Below, one piece after another: positions 11,878 to 35,762 of a DNA stretch of 64,000 nucleotides (the first letter of the stretch is position 1; every line of letters begins with the position of its first letter). This DNA comes from Ptychodera flava (lineage: Eukaryota; Hemichordata; Enteropneusta; Ptychoderidae), in the NCBI RefSeq assembly GCF_041260155.1, contig NC_091933.1, positions 23,032,599 to 23,096,598 of the forward strand. The letters are read 5' to 3'. The position numbers were made by a program, and so were the translations under genes. The notes under the pieces are model-generated. The model worked only from the letters and a program-made list of their open reading frames with translations, did no database searches and was not told the DNA's origin.

Positions 11878-13319
11878 TTGACCCCAAGTGAAAATGTGTT
11901 CGCGATCAAATCTTCCTATATTTTTTCAGAATTTTCGACAAAATCATTGCTTCTTAAATCTTTTGTAAAATATAAAATACTAAAATAAAAATGCGATGTG
12001 CCATGTCTCCAGATTTCTAAAACACATCGTTCGTTGACCGTTCGACGGAATACTCATTTCGCAAACTTGTGACGCAGTTGAAATTCAATACTGACCGCCA
12101 AATAATCTTAATGAGACGAGATCATTCTAGACCCCGGTTCTAGACATCCTCCAAATTATCCAACCATTCGCGTTAGAGTTCAGCTCGCTTAGAGTATCAT
12201 ACATTCTTCGGCCTTCGTTTAGATCGACCCTAATCTCTCCCATTTAGGAAATAAATACACAAGCTACCTCGACAAAACTTCGTGCACCATCCAGGACCAA
12301 ACGCACTACAAATCTGTCTTGACGTCATCATCTCCTTACATGGTAATCGGCATACCGTATTTTTTAGCAAAGGAGACACAGAATACGTCGGAGTATTCAG
12401 TTTCAAAACGTATTACATTGTGTGATGTTGTCAAAAAAAGGTAATGTTACTGCAGTGGTATAAATTACAAAACACAAAAGTTCAAATCAGTTTATTTTGG
12501 ACTGGCTTTACCCAACATTTCATATTGTTTCTTATGCCAGATTTGACCACGTACTTACTGGCGACCCCTTTACATGCAAATTTTGTGTCAAATGGTGTGT
12601 TCTCCTGGAAAAACAAACGTACGATTTCTATATGAAGGAGGCGAAATTTGCCCTCAAAACTCGAAACCACCCCTTTATGGGGTGTACCTAGCTATTTGAA
12701 CGAGCTTCTCGAATCTGCAGCTCTATTTCGAAATGATGGTCTGGTTTTCTCAGCTCAAGGATAAGTGTTCTCCATCGCTGTGGGCATTACTATTCTCAAC
12801 TGGGGGTACAGTTTCCAGTCGTAATGTTTTTCATTGTGTCCGGGATATAAAACCTTTCCTTTTCAAACTTTCACTTTGATTAACACTAGTCCACATCTTG
12901 TCAGTGATTAAACATGTTTCAAGTTTAAATGTTAAATTCTGGTCTCGAGCCCTCCTGTTCGACCAAACTGAAATTACCCCTCCCACTTTGGCTCGTCCAG
13001 TGGGTGTAGCAAGGGTCGTGCCATCGCTTAGGAAACGGAGGGTGCATTAATTGTTGCATTTCGATGCACATTTTGATTATATTCAGAAGATTTTGTGGCA
13101 AAAACTCAGATAGAGAAGCATTTATATTCACATCTCACTTATTCATGACTGGCTGAGAGCAGCACTTCCATTAAGTTAGCATCATTACGCCATTTATTAT
13201 GCCAAGAAAGATGAAGCCAAGACATTTTGCCCTCCCTGGTCTCAGCCAGAAATGGTTATACCTTACAGAGTTTTTTCCCACGGAATGAAAACAAATGTAC
13301 TTGGGCTGAGGCCCAAGTA

Positions 13320-13379
13320 CAATAATAAAAAACGGAACGATTACTAGAGGGTTTCGGACCCATGGTCTCGAAACCCTAA
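13320..13379 (+). mobile_element. Solo 3' end of the Helentron-like family
   Basis: AATAATAAAAAACGGAACGA is followed by a stem-loop (arms 13348-13356 and 13369-13377) and TAAT. This is the same terminal module as in copies 3-5, without any body. It is a 5'-truncated insertion or a fragment. Confidence 0.75.
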
Positions 13380-13638
13380 TTACCCTTGTACAGGCTGCAT
13401 TGAGAATTTCAACAGTGGGATTGATTTTGGGTGAAGAACACGAAACCATACTTTGAAAAAAAAACACAAACAAAACTCTATCATAAGTTACAGAGCTTCA
13501 TGATACAGGAACGAAATATGACAAAGAGTAACAAGCAGTGCAAACGTGAGAAACTTGTAGAATGCTTCGGAGTCTGATGAAGTAATACAAAGTGTGAGCT
13601 TCATTTAGGACAGGTAATACAGATCATATCACACTTAC

Positions 13639-16600
13639 GTGAGCCGAATGGTTTATATCTAAGTTTAAGTCCCTCTGGTAGTTCTGTGTATTTTGGTGCC
13701 GGTGGCTGTGGTATCTTCATCGGTGGTATGACTATAGACTGGATAATATTCATCTGACCACTTATTGGAGGTGCTGCCATTCATGAAAGTATGAACGCAT
13801 AACATGTTCAATTATTATCTCTGTATGACAGTATTAGTCTATGAAACAGGACAGTTATATACAATTGTAGCAAACGACTGAATTGGTAATTTAAGTAAAG
13901 CACATCAGCACCAACTCTTAGTCTGTAGATTAATATAAATAACATGGGAAAAAGAGAAAAGGCTGTATCATGTTGACATTAAACAAAACTCTACAATCAT
14001 TCAAGAATGAAATCTGAGAAAGCAATCGCATAGAGACTTAGCAATATCATATTACCAATAATATTGATGATTGTTCCATTTGCTAAACAACACTGAGAAA
14101 CTTACTGAATAGCATGTCAAACTTGGCTAAACTCTGAAAAACTTTTGTCATTGTTGTGGTCACATGGATTGCAAATGTAGCAAAAGTGTGTTAGTGTTTA
14201 TTTAACTCTGTATACTTTTTAGCTCATATTTGGTTTTATATATAAATACCAAAAAGAGCTTATATGATGAGTCTGAGTGGCGTCTGTGTCTGTATATTTG
14301 TGGGTATGTGCGGATGTATGTCCGTCACACACAAAGGCTCCCATACCGCCAAAGCTACCGTCTCAGTATTTGGTGTACAGGTAGATGTAGGGGTTGAGAT
14401 GTGAATTTGTTCAAATGAACACATCAGTGTCAAAAATGTGCAAATGAGGTAAGAAAAAGGGAAATTCTGCAAATGTTCATGAGTGGTCGCATGCCAATGG
14501 ATGAAACAGGATACTCCACTGACCTCTAGTCATTTCCTGTCATTGTTTATAAACTGTTACATATTAACAGACCTGCTCAAACTAAGGGACAGACCATTAG
14601 ATCTTGGGAGGGGATGGCCTCAATGAAATTGTGAACATTTTTTTTTACAACTGTAAATTTCTAAAAAAAAATTTTTCCAAATGAGAAAAGCTGTGCTACT
14701 ATTTTTTACTAAGTATATTTTCAGATTTATAATTTTTTTAGTTAGACGCTGTCTGAGATACAATGTACATCCATATCACTAGCGCAAATAAGATTGCGTG
14801 CTGTAACTACTTATGGCCCAGTGATTTATATTGCTGATAGATTTCGCGAAATGTTGCAGATCATCTTTTGACAAGCTGAGAAGCTGTTTGCAAAAAATGT
14901 GGTGAAATTTCAATATTTGTGTTTTTTGGACAATTTTTGCCCTTTTTTGATCAAAACATCAATTTCTCTGTAGCAGTATGTCAAACTTCTGTCATTCTTG
15001 TTGATTTTCTGGTTGTACTGTGCAGAAATTATTGTCATAACATCAACGTAGAATTTTCCTGCACTGAACAAATAGAAACAACATTTATTGTTGATCTTTG
15101 GTACCCATACTGGTATGTACCAATTCTGATCAAATGTGAGCGACACCGTATAATTGAGGTATTTTTTGACTGACAGGTATCTTGATGAATGGTTTCATCA
15201 GAAATTAGTCCTTACCTGGAGCAAGTCTCTTGCTCTTTCTTGAAGGCAGCAGTACACTGAGATTGGAAGTCTGAGAAATAAAATGTACAGAATAAAGAGT
15301 ATGGTAATCCTATTTTGACTGTAGCGTAATACTGAAGGTTTATTGAAAATTGGCAATAATGACTTTTGACTACACATACATTCAATCATAACTTGGTAAT
15401 AGAATTGCCCTGGAAATTGAGTGGAGCATCAAACCAACACGTGCAAACACACAGTGAAATATGTGTATTTCGGACTCACATTTGCACACAGTGGTTGGTT
15501 TGTACCACCATCACATGATCTTTTGGGCATTCTGAATCTGTACAATGCCTCACATCCTTTTTATAGACCTTTTCCCAGTTATCCCACAATGCATTGCAGT
15601 GGCTACTAGTATATAAAACACCATACATACACTCAAAACAATGAAAGCATACTGATTTGTGTTGTATAACGGATTGTTATAGAAGAATGACACAAATTTG
15701 CTAATGCTAAATAATGCCCACGAGTATATTCTCACGACGAAAATATACGTCAGGGTGCAATATACCATAGAGTTCTATGAGTAACACACCCTGCATGTAT
15801 ACGGCTAAAAATTCCTTGCATAACGTATGCTCTGTATACACTGGCATGCACTGCATCATGAACCGGTAAAAGAACTATTCCGGAGTAGAACCATCATGGG
15901 CTGCTACCCTTTGGAAGAAAGAGAACTAAAAAATGCATAACTCTCATAATGCTATCTGAACAAGGTGTTAGATTGATTCATCTCGAATAAGTTAATATTA
16001 CTTGGGAGTGTTTCTTATCAAAGAACTGTGGTGGAGTTACCTCTGATAATTTTGTTGTCGATGACTGGACTTCGTATGCTATATCCGAGTCACCTTCTTG
16101 ACGAATACGTTGAGTTCCATCCAAGACCACGGTCTGACCATTCAGTTTGCTTGCATCAAACTATAGAAGAGCACATTGAAATGCATCGTTGCAGGCTGGT
16201 AAGACAGCTTTACATGCCATTAAACTGATATCAATTATACATGACAAACACAGCAATGTGTCTACAATGGCTTATTTTCTATACTTTGAATTTATCTATA
16301 ACTTAAGAAACATACTAATAGACATTTTGCAGTGACAGTTCATGGGATTTACCTACATGTACATGTAATCAAACTGAATTGGGACTATAGTGCTCCCAGC
16401 TGTTTTCACGTCAAACTTGCTGAACAAACATGATAAAAGCAAGTTTTGAACATCTGAAAAAAGTTTGACATCAAAAATCGACATAAATTACACTACCTAT
16501 CCATATTTTTCTGTGTATTGCTTACCATTCTGATCAACCACAATATAGTTGTACCATACCGCAGCCAGACTATACCATACATGATGTGGTTATGAGTGGC

Positions 16601-17580
16601 ATTTGAAAGGCTTTCTTTAACTGCACTTTATCCACCACACAGCTTATTATCTTTACTTTATTTACAATGATGTTCATCACTGGTCAGGTTGAAAGAGGCT
16701 CAGGCCCTCTTATAATGAGTGGCAAAACTTTAACAAACTGTGCCAGTTCGCTAAGCTTGACTTTAAACATTGTTGAGAGCAGGAAGGTATGGTGACACTA
16801 CGTAGCCAATATTAAAGGTGTGAAAGAGTCTACAAAGTTTGTGACATGGTGACTGACCAAGACCTAAAAATGGGGAAACTTACATTATGAGGCATCCTTA
16901 TCAACCACAACTCTTTGCCCGGTCCAATATCCTCCACTGTTGGACCACTGCTGTCATGGTAACTCACTTCTGCAAAGTCATCAGGACAATCAAACCTGTG
17001 TACATGTTAGGCAAAAATAAACAAATAAATGGCATGGAATGTTTTCAACTTTACTTCAAATTCTTGAAAGTGTATGGTATACTTGATATTGCACAATAAT
17101 GGGTGACGTCACGCTGGGCCAGGATGGACAGCCACTGTAAAAAACACCCTTCACAGAATTGGCTCACATAGAAAATTGTGGTTTATATGTGTTACCATTC
17201 TTTTTGAAGAATGGTATCTTGAAATCTATTATTTCAAGTAAATTTTCAAATGTCCAAACCGTAATAGAGAATTGCCATAATTTCAGCAGTAATTTAGGCA
17301 TGATATACCTGAATATAGTCCCTAAATCAAGAAGTTGTGTTTTTGGTTATCTTATTCCCAGGCTTAGATTTGCTTGGAGGTACAGATCTATCCAAAGCCT
17401 TGCACAACTTTTTTACACAGGAATACAGTATGTTAAGAAACTCTACGAGATCAAGCTAACTTGAACTTACTTCATCTTTGTCTGAGTCGGTGGTGGCCCA
17501 TCATTCGATTCGGCCTCAACTTCTGATTCAGACTCAGATTCACAACTGCTCCCACTGCTTGAACTTTCCTGGTCACTCAT
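13639..17580 (-). CDS. POLR1G: DNA-directed RNA polymerase I subunit RPA34 (POLR1G / PAF49 / CD3EAP), 5' part
   Basis: Five minus-strand exons chain in phase: 17580-17471 (ATG at 17580), 16995-16884, 16160-16041, 15270-15216 and 13773-13639. They give about 177 residues. The order is a Ser/Glu-rich acidic start (MSDQESSSSG), then FDCPDDF, then PGKELWLIRMPHN, then PPAPKYTELPEGLKLRYKPFG. The human RPA34 subunit has the same order: FSCPPNF, TELWLIQAPADF and PPQIPPGLRPRFCAFGG. In the family this subunit pairs with POLR1E in a TFIIF-like dimer on RNA polymerase I in the nucleolus. The last exon ends in phase 1 at a GTAAGTG donor. No following exon was found, and the Lys-rich C-terminal tail typical of vertebrate members is not visible. 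Either the 3' exon lies beyond the repeat array, left of the window, or it is lost. THNSL1 lies divergently about 2.2 kb away. Confidence 0.85.
15425..15560. repeat. Dispersed foldback repeat, copy 1 (POLR1G intron)
   Basis: AATATGTGTATTTC, GGTTTGT and ATCACATGATCTTTTGGGC are shared in the same order with 36915-37075. The outer parts (CAAACCAACACGTGCAAA and TTTGCACACAGTGGTTGGTTTG) are roughly inverse, so the unit can fold back. Confidence 0.55.
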
Positions 17581-18261
17581 GGTCAATCGTGTGTCTCGAT
17601 CTGCTATGGTGTTGACGGCTGATGATGAAAAAATTCCAAATTTTACCTCAATCCTTTTCACATCTACCATGCATATTACCATGAGCACCGCACATGGTGG
17701 AGTATCTTATGGATCATAAATTGAATATCAATTGTGGCACAATTTCCAACATTCTTTAGCTCTCTAATGTCATTATCTCTGAAACCCTTGTGCATCCATG
17801 TGAATTTAAAAGTGGCAAAACAAAGCTATCTTTTAATACAGTACTACTGGGCTTCAGGTGTTCTGCTGTTCTGAAGTTGATCAACACTGTTTAAGGGTAA
17901 GTATAGTTTAGGTAAAATGAACTGAATTAGTAGCAGTAGTAGTAGTATTTGTATCATACATGTATATTAGGCCTTAGTAACCTAGACCCTTAAATGGTCA
18001 AAATTGTGTGGCTATAGTACCAGTCGGTTCCTCGTGCTTGTACTGAAATCATTTTTACTTTATCGCTGTCACACTCCTTACAAATAAAGAGCTACAAATT
18101 GCAGTATGTAATAATACCAGAAGGAAAATAATTATTATTATGGTTTTGCAGAGTTTGCCCAAACAGGACTGAAAAATTCTAGAGTGGAAAGAGTATTATT
18201 TTACAGCAATATCGTAATTGTGAACCAATGATTTCTGTACAGGCCACGTGGTTTGCTGATT

Positions 18262-18385
18262 TCATTTTTTGAATCACATGACACCAAATTGAAGTTCATT
18301 TTCTGAATCACATGACACCAAGTGCTAGGTTTTGTCATTGGAAGTTCATTTTCTGAATCTCATGACACCAAGTGCTAGGTTTTTC
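18262..18385 (+). repeat. Short tandem duplication of about 52 bp
   Basis: GAATCACATGACACCAA recurs three times (near 18271, 18305 and 18356) with the linking segment AGTGCTAGGTTTT and GAAGTTCATTTTCTGAATC. The last two copies are nearly identical. Confidence 0.8.
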
Positions 18386-18697
18386 AAAGGATTATTGATG
18401 ACGGAGGGCATGATATATTGTGAAAACTTGATTTGCCAGCTTGTTACACATTGTGCCACACGGTATTTGCCAGGATGGTTGAGTGTGGAAAGTTTAGGCT
18501 TGGCCCAGGAGTCAAGATTTTAACAGCAATCCTGATGTAATTTGTAGACATTTTGGAAATTGAAGCTACAGGGACATACTGGTTTCATGCTTTGCATTTT
18601 ATTATAGGTATTATGAGGGAGGAGTATTATAGGTTGGCAAGTGTTAGGGAGAAGTAGGCGGACAGATAGTAAACCATAACTACTACCATTTGAGGTA

Positions 18698-19152
18698 CAT
18701 TTTCAGTATTAGACAGCGAAGCTACTGCAGTGAACTGCAATAAAACTGCTTACACTACATGTAATTAGTTTCAGCTGTAGCCAGCTGGCAGATTGGCGTG
18801 TAGTGTGTTATACCTGGGCAGTTTCTGTTACACCCGTGGCCACTTTATTGTTGATCAAGGCTACTTGATACAAACAAAAATTCTGCTTGTCCAAAGGCAA
18901 AACTAGCTCTGTCTGGGGTTGTAAATGAGAGTTTACGATTGGCATCCCGTGTTCACTTTTCAAGATAATAAGATACAATGTAACATTACCATGCACTGGT
19001 CCATGTACAAATCTTGTTTATTTCAACTTCCCCAGACAAACTCTCTGATACAGTGTTGTCGACTTTGCCAGCTGGCTACAGCTGAAACTAATTAGTGTAA
19101 GCAGTTTTATTGCAGTTCACTGCAGTGGCTTCGCTGTCTAATACTGAAAATG
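18698..19152. mobile_element. Foldback element with about 90-bp inverted arms
   Basis: The left arm (18698-18790) and right arm (19066-19152) are near-perfect inverse copies sharing TTCAGTATTAGACAGCGAAG, TGCAGTGAACTGCAATAAAA and TTTCAGCTGTAGCCAGCTGG. The spacer is about 275 bp with no coding. This is a MITE-like element in the divergent promoter region. Confidence 0.75.
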
Positions 19153-19166
19153 GTTGCTAATATTAA

Positions 19167-19210
19167 CAACAACAACAACAACAATAATAACAACAACAAT
19201 AATAATAAAA
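19167..19210 (+). repeat. ACA/AAT trinucleotide microsatellite
   Basis: An imperfect run of ACA and AAT triplets just right of the foldback element. The minus-strand reading is a poly-Leu frame of no meaning. Confidence 0.9.
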
Positions 19211-19782
19211 TAATTGCGTTATGGTTGATCGTACGGATATTACACATTGTGTGACACGGTCCTTTCGATTTAAGGAAAGACGCATAGACGTATGGCAAAG
19301 TCTTATTTTCGGCCTATTACAATAATATCTATGAGGTAGGACACTGAATGAAACAGTTAACAAGTACATACTACATGAAGTTTATCACAGTTGTAACTTC
19401 ACCGAAAATATCTTGTGAAAACAATGCCAACAAACCGGGATTGTCGAGCTAAGTCAGCGGTCGTCCATAATCCTACACGTGCCAAAGGATGGATGTCAGC
19501 TGATTGACCTTCGAACTTTGAACCCCTGCCACGCATTCGCGGTTCGGCGCGGCGCGAGTGAGGTTTGCGCTCGTTTACATATTCACACACCTGCATCGTG
19601 TGTGCTGTCGACTCATCAGTGATGCTATCGTTATAATGTTGATCGTTTGAGAAAACTGACAGAATTTACCGCCATGGCTAAAATTTGAACATCCCTAGCG
19701 TAAACAAGACCTGTGCCGAATACGACGAACAAATTTTACCCTATTCTGAGCGGTCCTGAGTGAAGTTCAATCGTTTCCACAT

Positions 19783-31209
<11,427 letters not shown>

Positions 31210-34200
31210 CATCACTTCACTGCACGACAGTGAACAGCTGTGGCCAATTGTAACACAGATGTGCCACTTGCCACAGAAATTAAACAGCGTAGTTGCTTCA
31301 GTTTACAATCGCCACAACTACCTGTTGAGCAGTCATGTCACATATGGATGGTTCACATCTGTGTCAACAAGACAGTTACATCACAGGGACTGTGGATATA
31401 TGGACACATACAACTGTCTGTACCAAAACATACCTTCATTAACAGAATGATCAAGGATTTAAGATCAGTTGTGATGCTGAAAGGATTTTAATGGGATTGC
31501 GTAGTTTCTGACTCTCATCAGTGTCATGAAAATCTCATCATGAAATAAGGGGTCACCATGCCTGCTAAATGAATATGGCGAAGTGGATTTTGTGCAAAAC
31601 TGGACAAAATGCAGAATCAACATATTTTCACAATTTTTTTTTTCTGTGAGCAATACATTGAAGTCTACCTCAAAGGAAAACGTAGTGACATCAAAACATT
31701 GTTTGATCACTTCTTTCAATTTCTTTTACACAAAGTTATGTTCACAGTTCAAGAAAATGATAACACAATGATATGGCAATAGAACCACCAAACAGAAGTG
31801 GGCTTTCTAGCAATGCTCAATATACTCATAGGAAAGAGAGATGTTAGTCTCTGTTTTAAGATATATATTCGTTCAGTCTCATAAACCCTCCTATCTCCTA
31901 GAAATTACTCTTTGAATGTCATTACACTGAAGCTTTAATGGAGCTGCACTGAACATACAGTTTACTCTGTTCTAAGTCCATTGATTGCATTGTTCACCTC
32001 TGTTACAAATAGGAATTCAGGGACCTGTTACTCTGTGGTGAGAACTTTTGATATTATTGCGAAAAAGGAGGTACAAGACCATGCTTTATCCAAATACATT
32101 AAATTACTCATGATTATGTGAAATTGACAGCAATAATTAATTTGAAAGTACATAATTTTTAGTGCATTGACCTTTCTATGAAGTTTTACAGTGATATCTG
32201 TCTGTTAAGGACACCCCTCGGAATAGCAAGTGTCTATAATAGAGAGGTGTTTTTAATAGAAAGGGAAAATTTCATTCAATTTGGAACTTGTCTCAAGAAT
32301 CTTTCCTCAATGGACAGTGTCTTGATTAGAGGGTGTCCATCAGGACAGGATTTAATGGTACACTTTTATACTTCTTGTTACCTGTTTGTGATTTTCTAAA
32401 TAAAATAACATGCCAAACATGAACCACCTTGTTAAATGTCAGTTTTTATGGTTTAAGTGTAACAGCTCATTGACTGAAGCATGGCACACCACATACTGCA
32501 TCAGGGCAGCTCTGTTAGTCTACAGAGAAAGGTCTTGCCAGGTTTTTTTGAAGCAGCATTTTGCTCTTCCCTTTATGGGCAATGCTTGTCGTGTCAACCT
32601 AGTTAGATAAGATTTTTTGGTCACAGAACGGACTATTGTTACATAGGTCCAGAATTGAATCCAAAACAACCTGTCTAGTCAGTCATACTCTATAAAATCA
32701 CTGCAATCATAGGTTACTGAAAGCCAAACACACTCCCAAGGACTCAATACACTGTATATACTCATCCTTCATATTTGTATGTATAATTTTTAACACCATC
32801 ATTTTCATAATTAAATGGGTGGGGGGGGGGGGGGGTCGTCCCATCTGCTGCTGCTGGACTTTGTTGTGGATAAACACCGCCTCTTCCCAGAAATTGCCGA
32901 TGAACGTCCAGCAAATGTGACACAAATTGTGCACTTGTTACATCCTCATAGGCCACTATTGTAGCTTTCCAGTATAAAGGTGCTTTGGCCACTGTCACCT
33001 TTATCAGTACAACTGCCATTTTAAAAATTTGGACATGTTAGAGGGATGTTGGGATATGTTGTGCACAGCAGTAGACCTGTTGTATGGGTCCCATACACAC
33101 AGCTGAATACAGGACAACCCCTTGCAGTTTGTCTCACACCACCTGTAACTCAATCATTGTACAATCTTGCTTCCCTTCACAGCGCCACCAACAGTTGGCA
33201 AGGGATAGATAGAGCCCAAGGCAACAGCAACAAGCCAATCTTCAAGACCTCAACTCAACAGTCTATTACTTACTGCATAGGGTTTCACTTCTTGTATAAT
33301 CAGCACCGCATATCAACATCCAAAACAGCCCTGAGACTGTATTACCTTGGCCTTATTAGGAATGCTAACATACTTTTCAGTCTACTGCAAGGCATTGAAT
33401 TTTTTTTCATGCACCGAGCTTGCATTCACTCCAAAAATATCTCGCAGCGGTCACCTGCCACCTGGTATTAAAGTTGGTACCAAAGAGATACCGGGACATA
33501 CAAGTTAACATGGCCTCCAATCTCACATTGTATTACCATAATAGCAGTAAGACAATGTTGCAAATGTATTCTTTTTTTATAGGTTTGCATGGAACTGATC
33601 AAGTCTAACAAACCACATGGCTCAAATTTTTAGTTTGAGGACAAAAGATCATGCCAACTGTGCTCTCTGGTTAGGCCAAAGTCATGAAATTCTTTGTTTT
33701 GCGTCCACTCTAAATGGGAAAAGGTACGCGTCTACGCGGCTGAAAAACACACACAAGAAAATTAACACAGTAATTTGATTGCAGCAAATAAAAAAATTGT
33801 AACAAAATATCAGTTCTGAAAAGCTAAGCGGTCATGTCCTAAAATTTCCTATTCAAATACTCAGTGTGTTTTTTTCATGAAAACCTTAAAAACCTAAGCG
33901 GATGGGGACGCAAAACAAAGAATTTAATTACTTTGGCCTTACCTTGAAAAAGTATGGGGTAATACTTTCCTCACATGAAAGAAAGTAGAAGTTTCCAAGC
34001 TCTCATTTTATTGCTTTTTATTTCTTGAATATGTAAGTGATTACACATCTAAAATGCAAACAAAATAAACACAGAAAGTGTCACTTGGGCAAAAACTAAA
34101 ATTATAGTAATGTAAGCAATTTCTCCAAATCTAGTGACTTAAGATTAGAGAAAACAAGTTTTAATATATTTCGCCAACTAAACATATTTTCTTGAGCTGA

Positions 34201-35762
34201 ATAAAACCACGGCAAAGTTGTATGGATCTTGTCTAAATAACATCTTATGTTAAATGCACAAAAACCCTTAAGAAAACACAAGTACAATTATACTGCCTGT
34301 TTTTTTTTGTTTTTTTTCATTGCAGTCCTAACTTCAATGTAAACATCCACATACAAATCGCCCCCATAACATTCTTATACTGCCTGTTTAATCACAGTAT
34401 CTCACACACGACTTTCCAAACCCAAAACGCAGGATAATGTATATTATACAGATGTGACAACTACATCTGTCAACATTACTTTAACGAGTGCCTTTGAGGC
34501 TGAACATCAGGAAATAGGATACTATCACAACTAAGTGAACGTTCTAAATAAGTAGAAACACAAATTATTACAATACGATGTAATATGTAAAATAACATAA
34601 CAACCTTTAGTCTTAGGACATATATATATTGCCTAAGAACACACTAACACAATGCATCTAGATTTCATGCATAAGATAAATCTTTTTTCACAGTTGGACA
34701 AACTTTCACCGAAATAAAAACTTTAATATTGAAGCTTTAAGATATTTTGAGAAGTAATAATTCTTCATAGTACTTCTTTGTTATGATACAGCACCGTACG
34801 TGATCAAGTTTTTGTTGTAAGGAATAGTCTGCATAGCATAGTTTCAATACATTTACCTGTTTCAAATGTTTTGCAAACATCACATACACAGTGTTGCTAC
34901 ATCAAAATGTAAATCGATAATCAGGGCCTGAATGCCACATACACAAAATCAACACCTCCATTTCTGTTGTACAAAAATAATTCCAAGATTTTCCACGACA
35001 AATGCGACTTTTCCTTGTCAAAACTCCAACTGCTATACAGCTGGTTCGGTGCCCATACATCTTGAGTAAATACTTTATCCTTTAATATCGATACTGTAGT
35101 TTGAGTATGTTTAACACAAAGGATCGCTAAGTGTCATAAAGCTTGTCAATGGAAGCTATACTGTCATCTGATTATACATTGAAGGGCTATGCTTTTTCTG
35201 CCTTTATATGTTGTTATTATATATGTTTACGTCTATTGGGATAATGATAATGATCCATTTGGTTTTGTCATAGACAGCTATGATTACTGATGGACTTATA
35301 AAGATCCATCTTCACGGTACTGGTACATGTATTTGATACTTTGAATCACAAAAATCTACCATTAATGGTAATGCAGCACAAGTTACAATGGCGGATAAGA
35401 CTTAACAAATTTTACTTGAGTACATTTAAAACACTCTGAAATATGAGTTTAGCATCGCTACAAAAAGCATCATCATAAAGTCATAGAACTATACTCACAC
35501 AAAGTCAGGAGTTTTACCATGAATTGAAACAAGAAATACAGTTACAAAAACTAGCCTAAACCTACCTTCATTATTGTAACAGCTTTCTACATTGGTTTCC
35601 CATATCCATACATGTCTAAACACTGACAGGAAATTTGAGTTGACCAAAAAACATGAAACTACTGAGTTAAACAAGCAAGATAATTGAAGTCAAATATATC
35701 TGTGTAGTAAGGCCACTGAGTCAAGTACCACTCCAGTGCCAAGGTGCTGGTCAGTAGTCATC
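31210..35762. other. Convergent 3' flanks of THNSL1 and the MYND gene
   Basis: THNSL1 ends at 31209 (plus) and the MYND gene at 35763 (minus), so both 3' UTRs lie here. Possible polyadenylation signals are AATAAA at 32399-32404 for THNSL1, and the inverse TTTATT at 34007-34012 and 34017-34022 for the minus gene. Neither is proven. A poly-G run is at about 32820-32835 and one TIR element at 33673-33939. No exon chain is seen. Confidence 0.45.
33673..33939. mobile_element. 267-bp TIR MITE
   Basis: The left end AGGCCAAAGTCATGAAATTC continues with TTTGTTTTGCGTCC. The right end is its inverse, GGACGCAAAACAAAG then AATT...ACTTTGGCCT. The element is non-coding. Confidence 0.75.

Larger units (their letters stand above)
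10025..13638. other. Gap between repeat array and POLR1G exon 5
   Basis: Apart from the two nested elements at 10306-11877 and the solo 3' end at 13320, I see no exon chain here. Short frames such as 12925-13131 and 13171-13473 (minus) lack Lys-rich composition or splice phases that would continue POLR1G. Confidence 0.5.
17581..19782. promoter_or_regulatory. Divergent intergenic region between POLR1G and THNSL1
   Basis: The two genes start head to head about 2.2 kb apart. The THNSL1-proximal end (about 19490-19580) is rich in CpG (for example CGCGGTTCGGCGCGGCGCGAG), unlike the AT-rich surroundings, and is a likely promoter. The gap also holds a short tandem duplication (18262-18385), a long foldback element (18698-19152) and an ACA/AAT microsatellite (19167-19210). 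No TATA box or start site can be assigned with confidence. Confidence 0.45.

Noticed and set aside
12925..13473. Missing POLR1G C-terminal exon
   Set aside because: Composition is not Lys-rich, no in-phase acceptor was found, and part of it is the solo Helentron-like 3' end.
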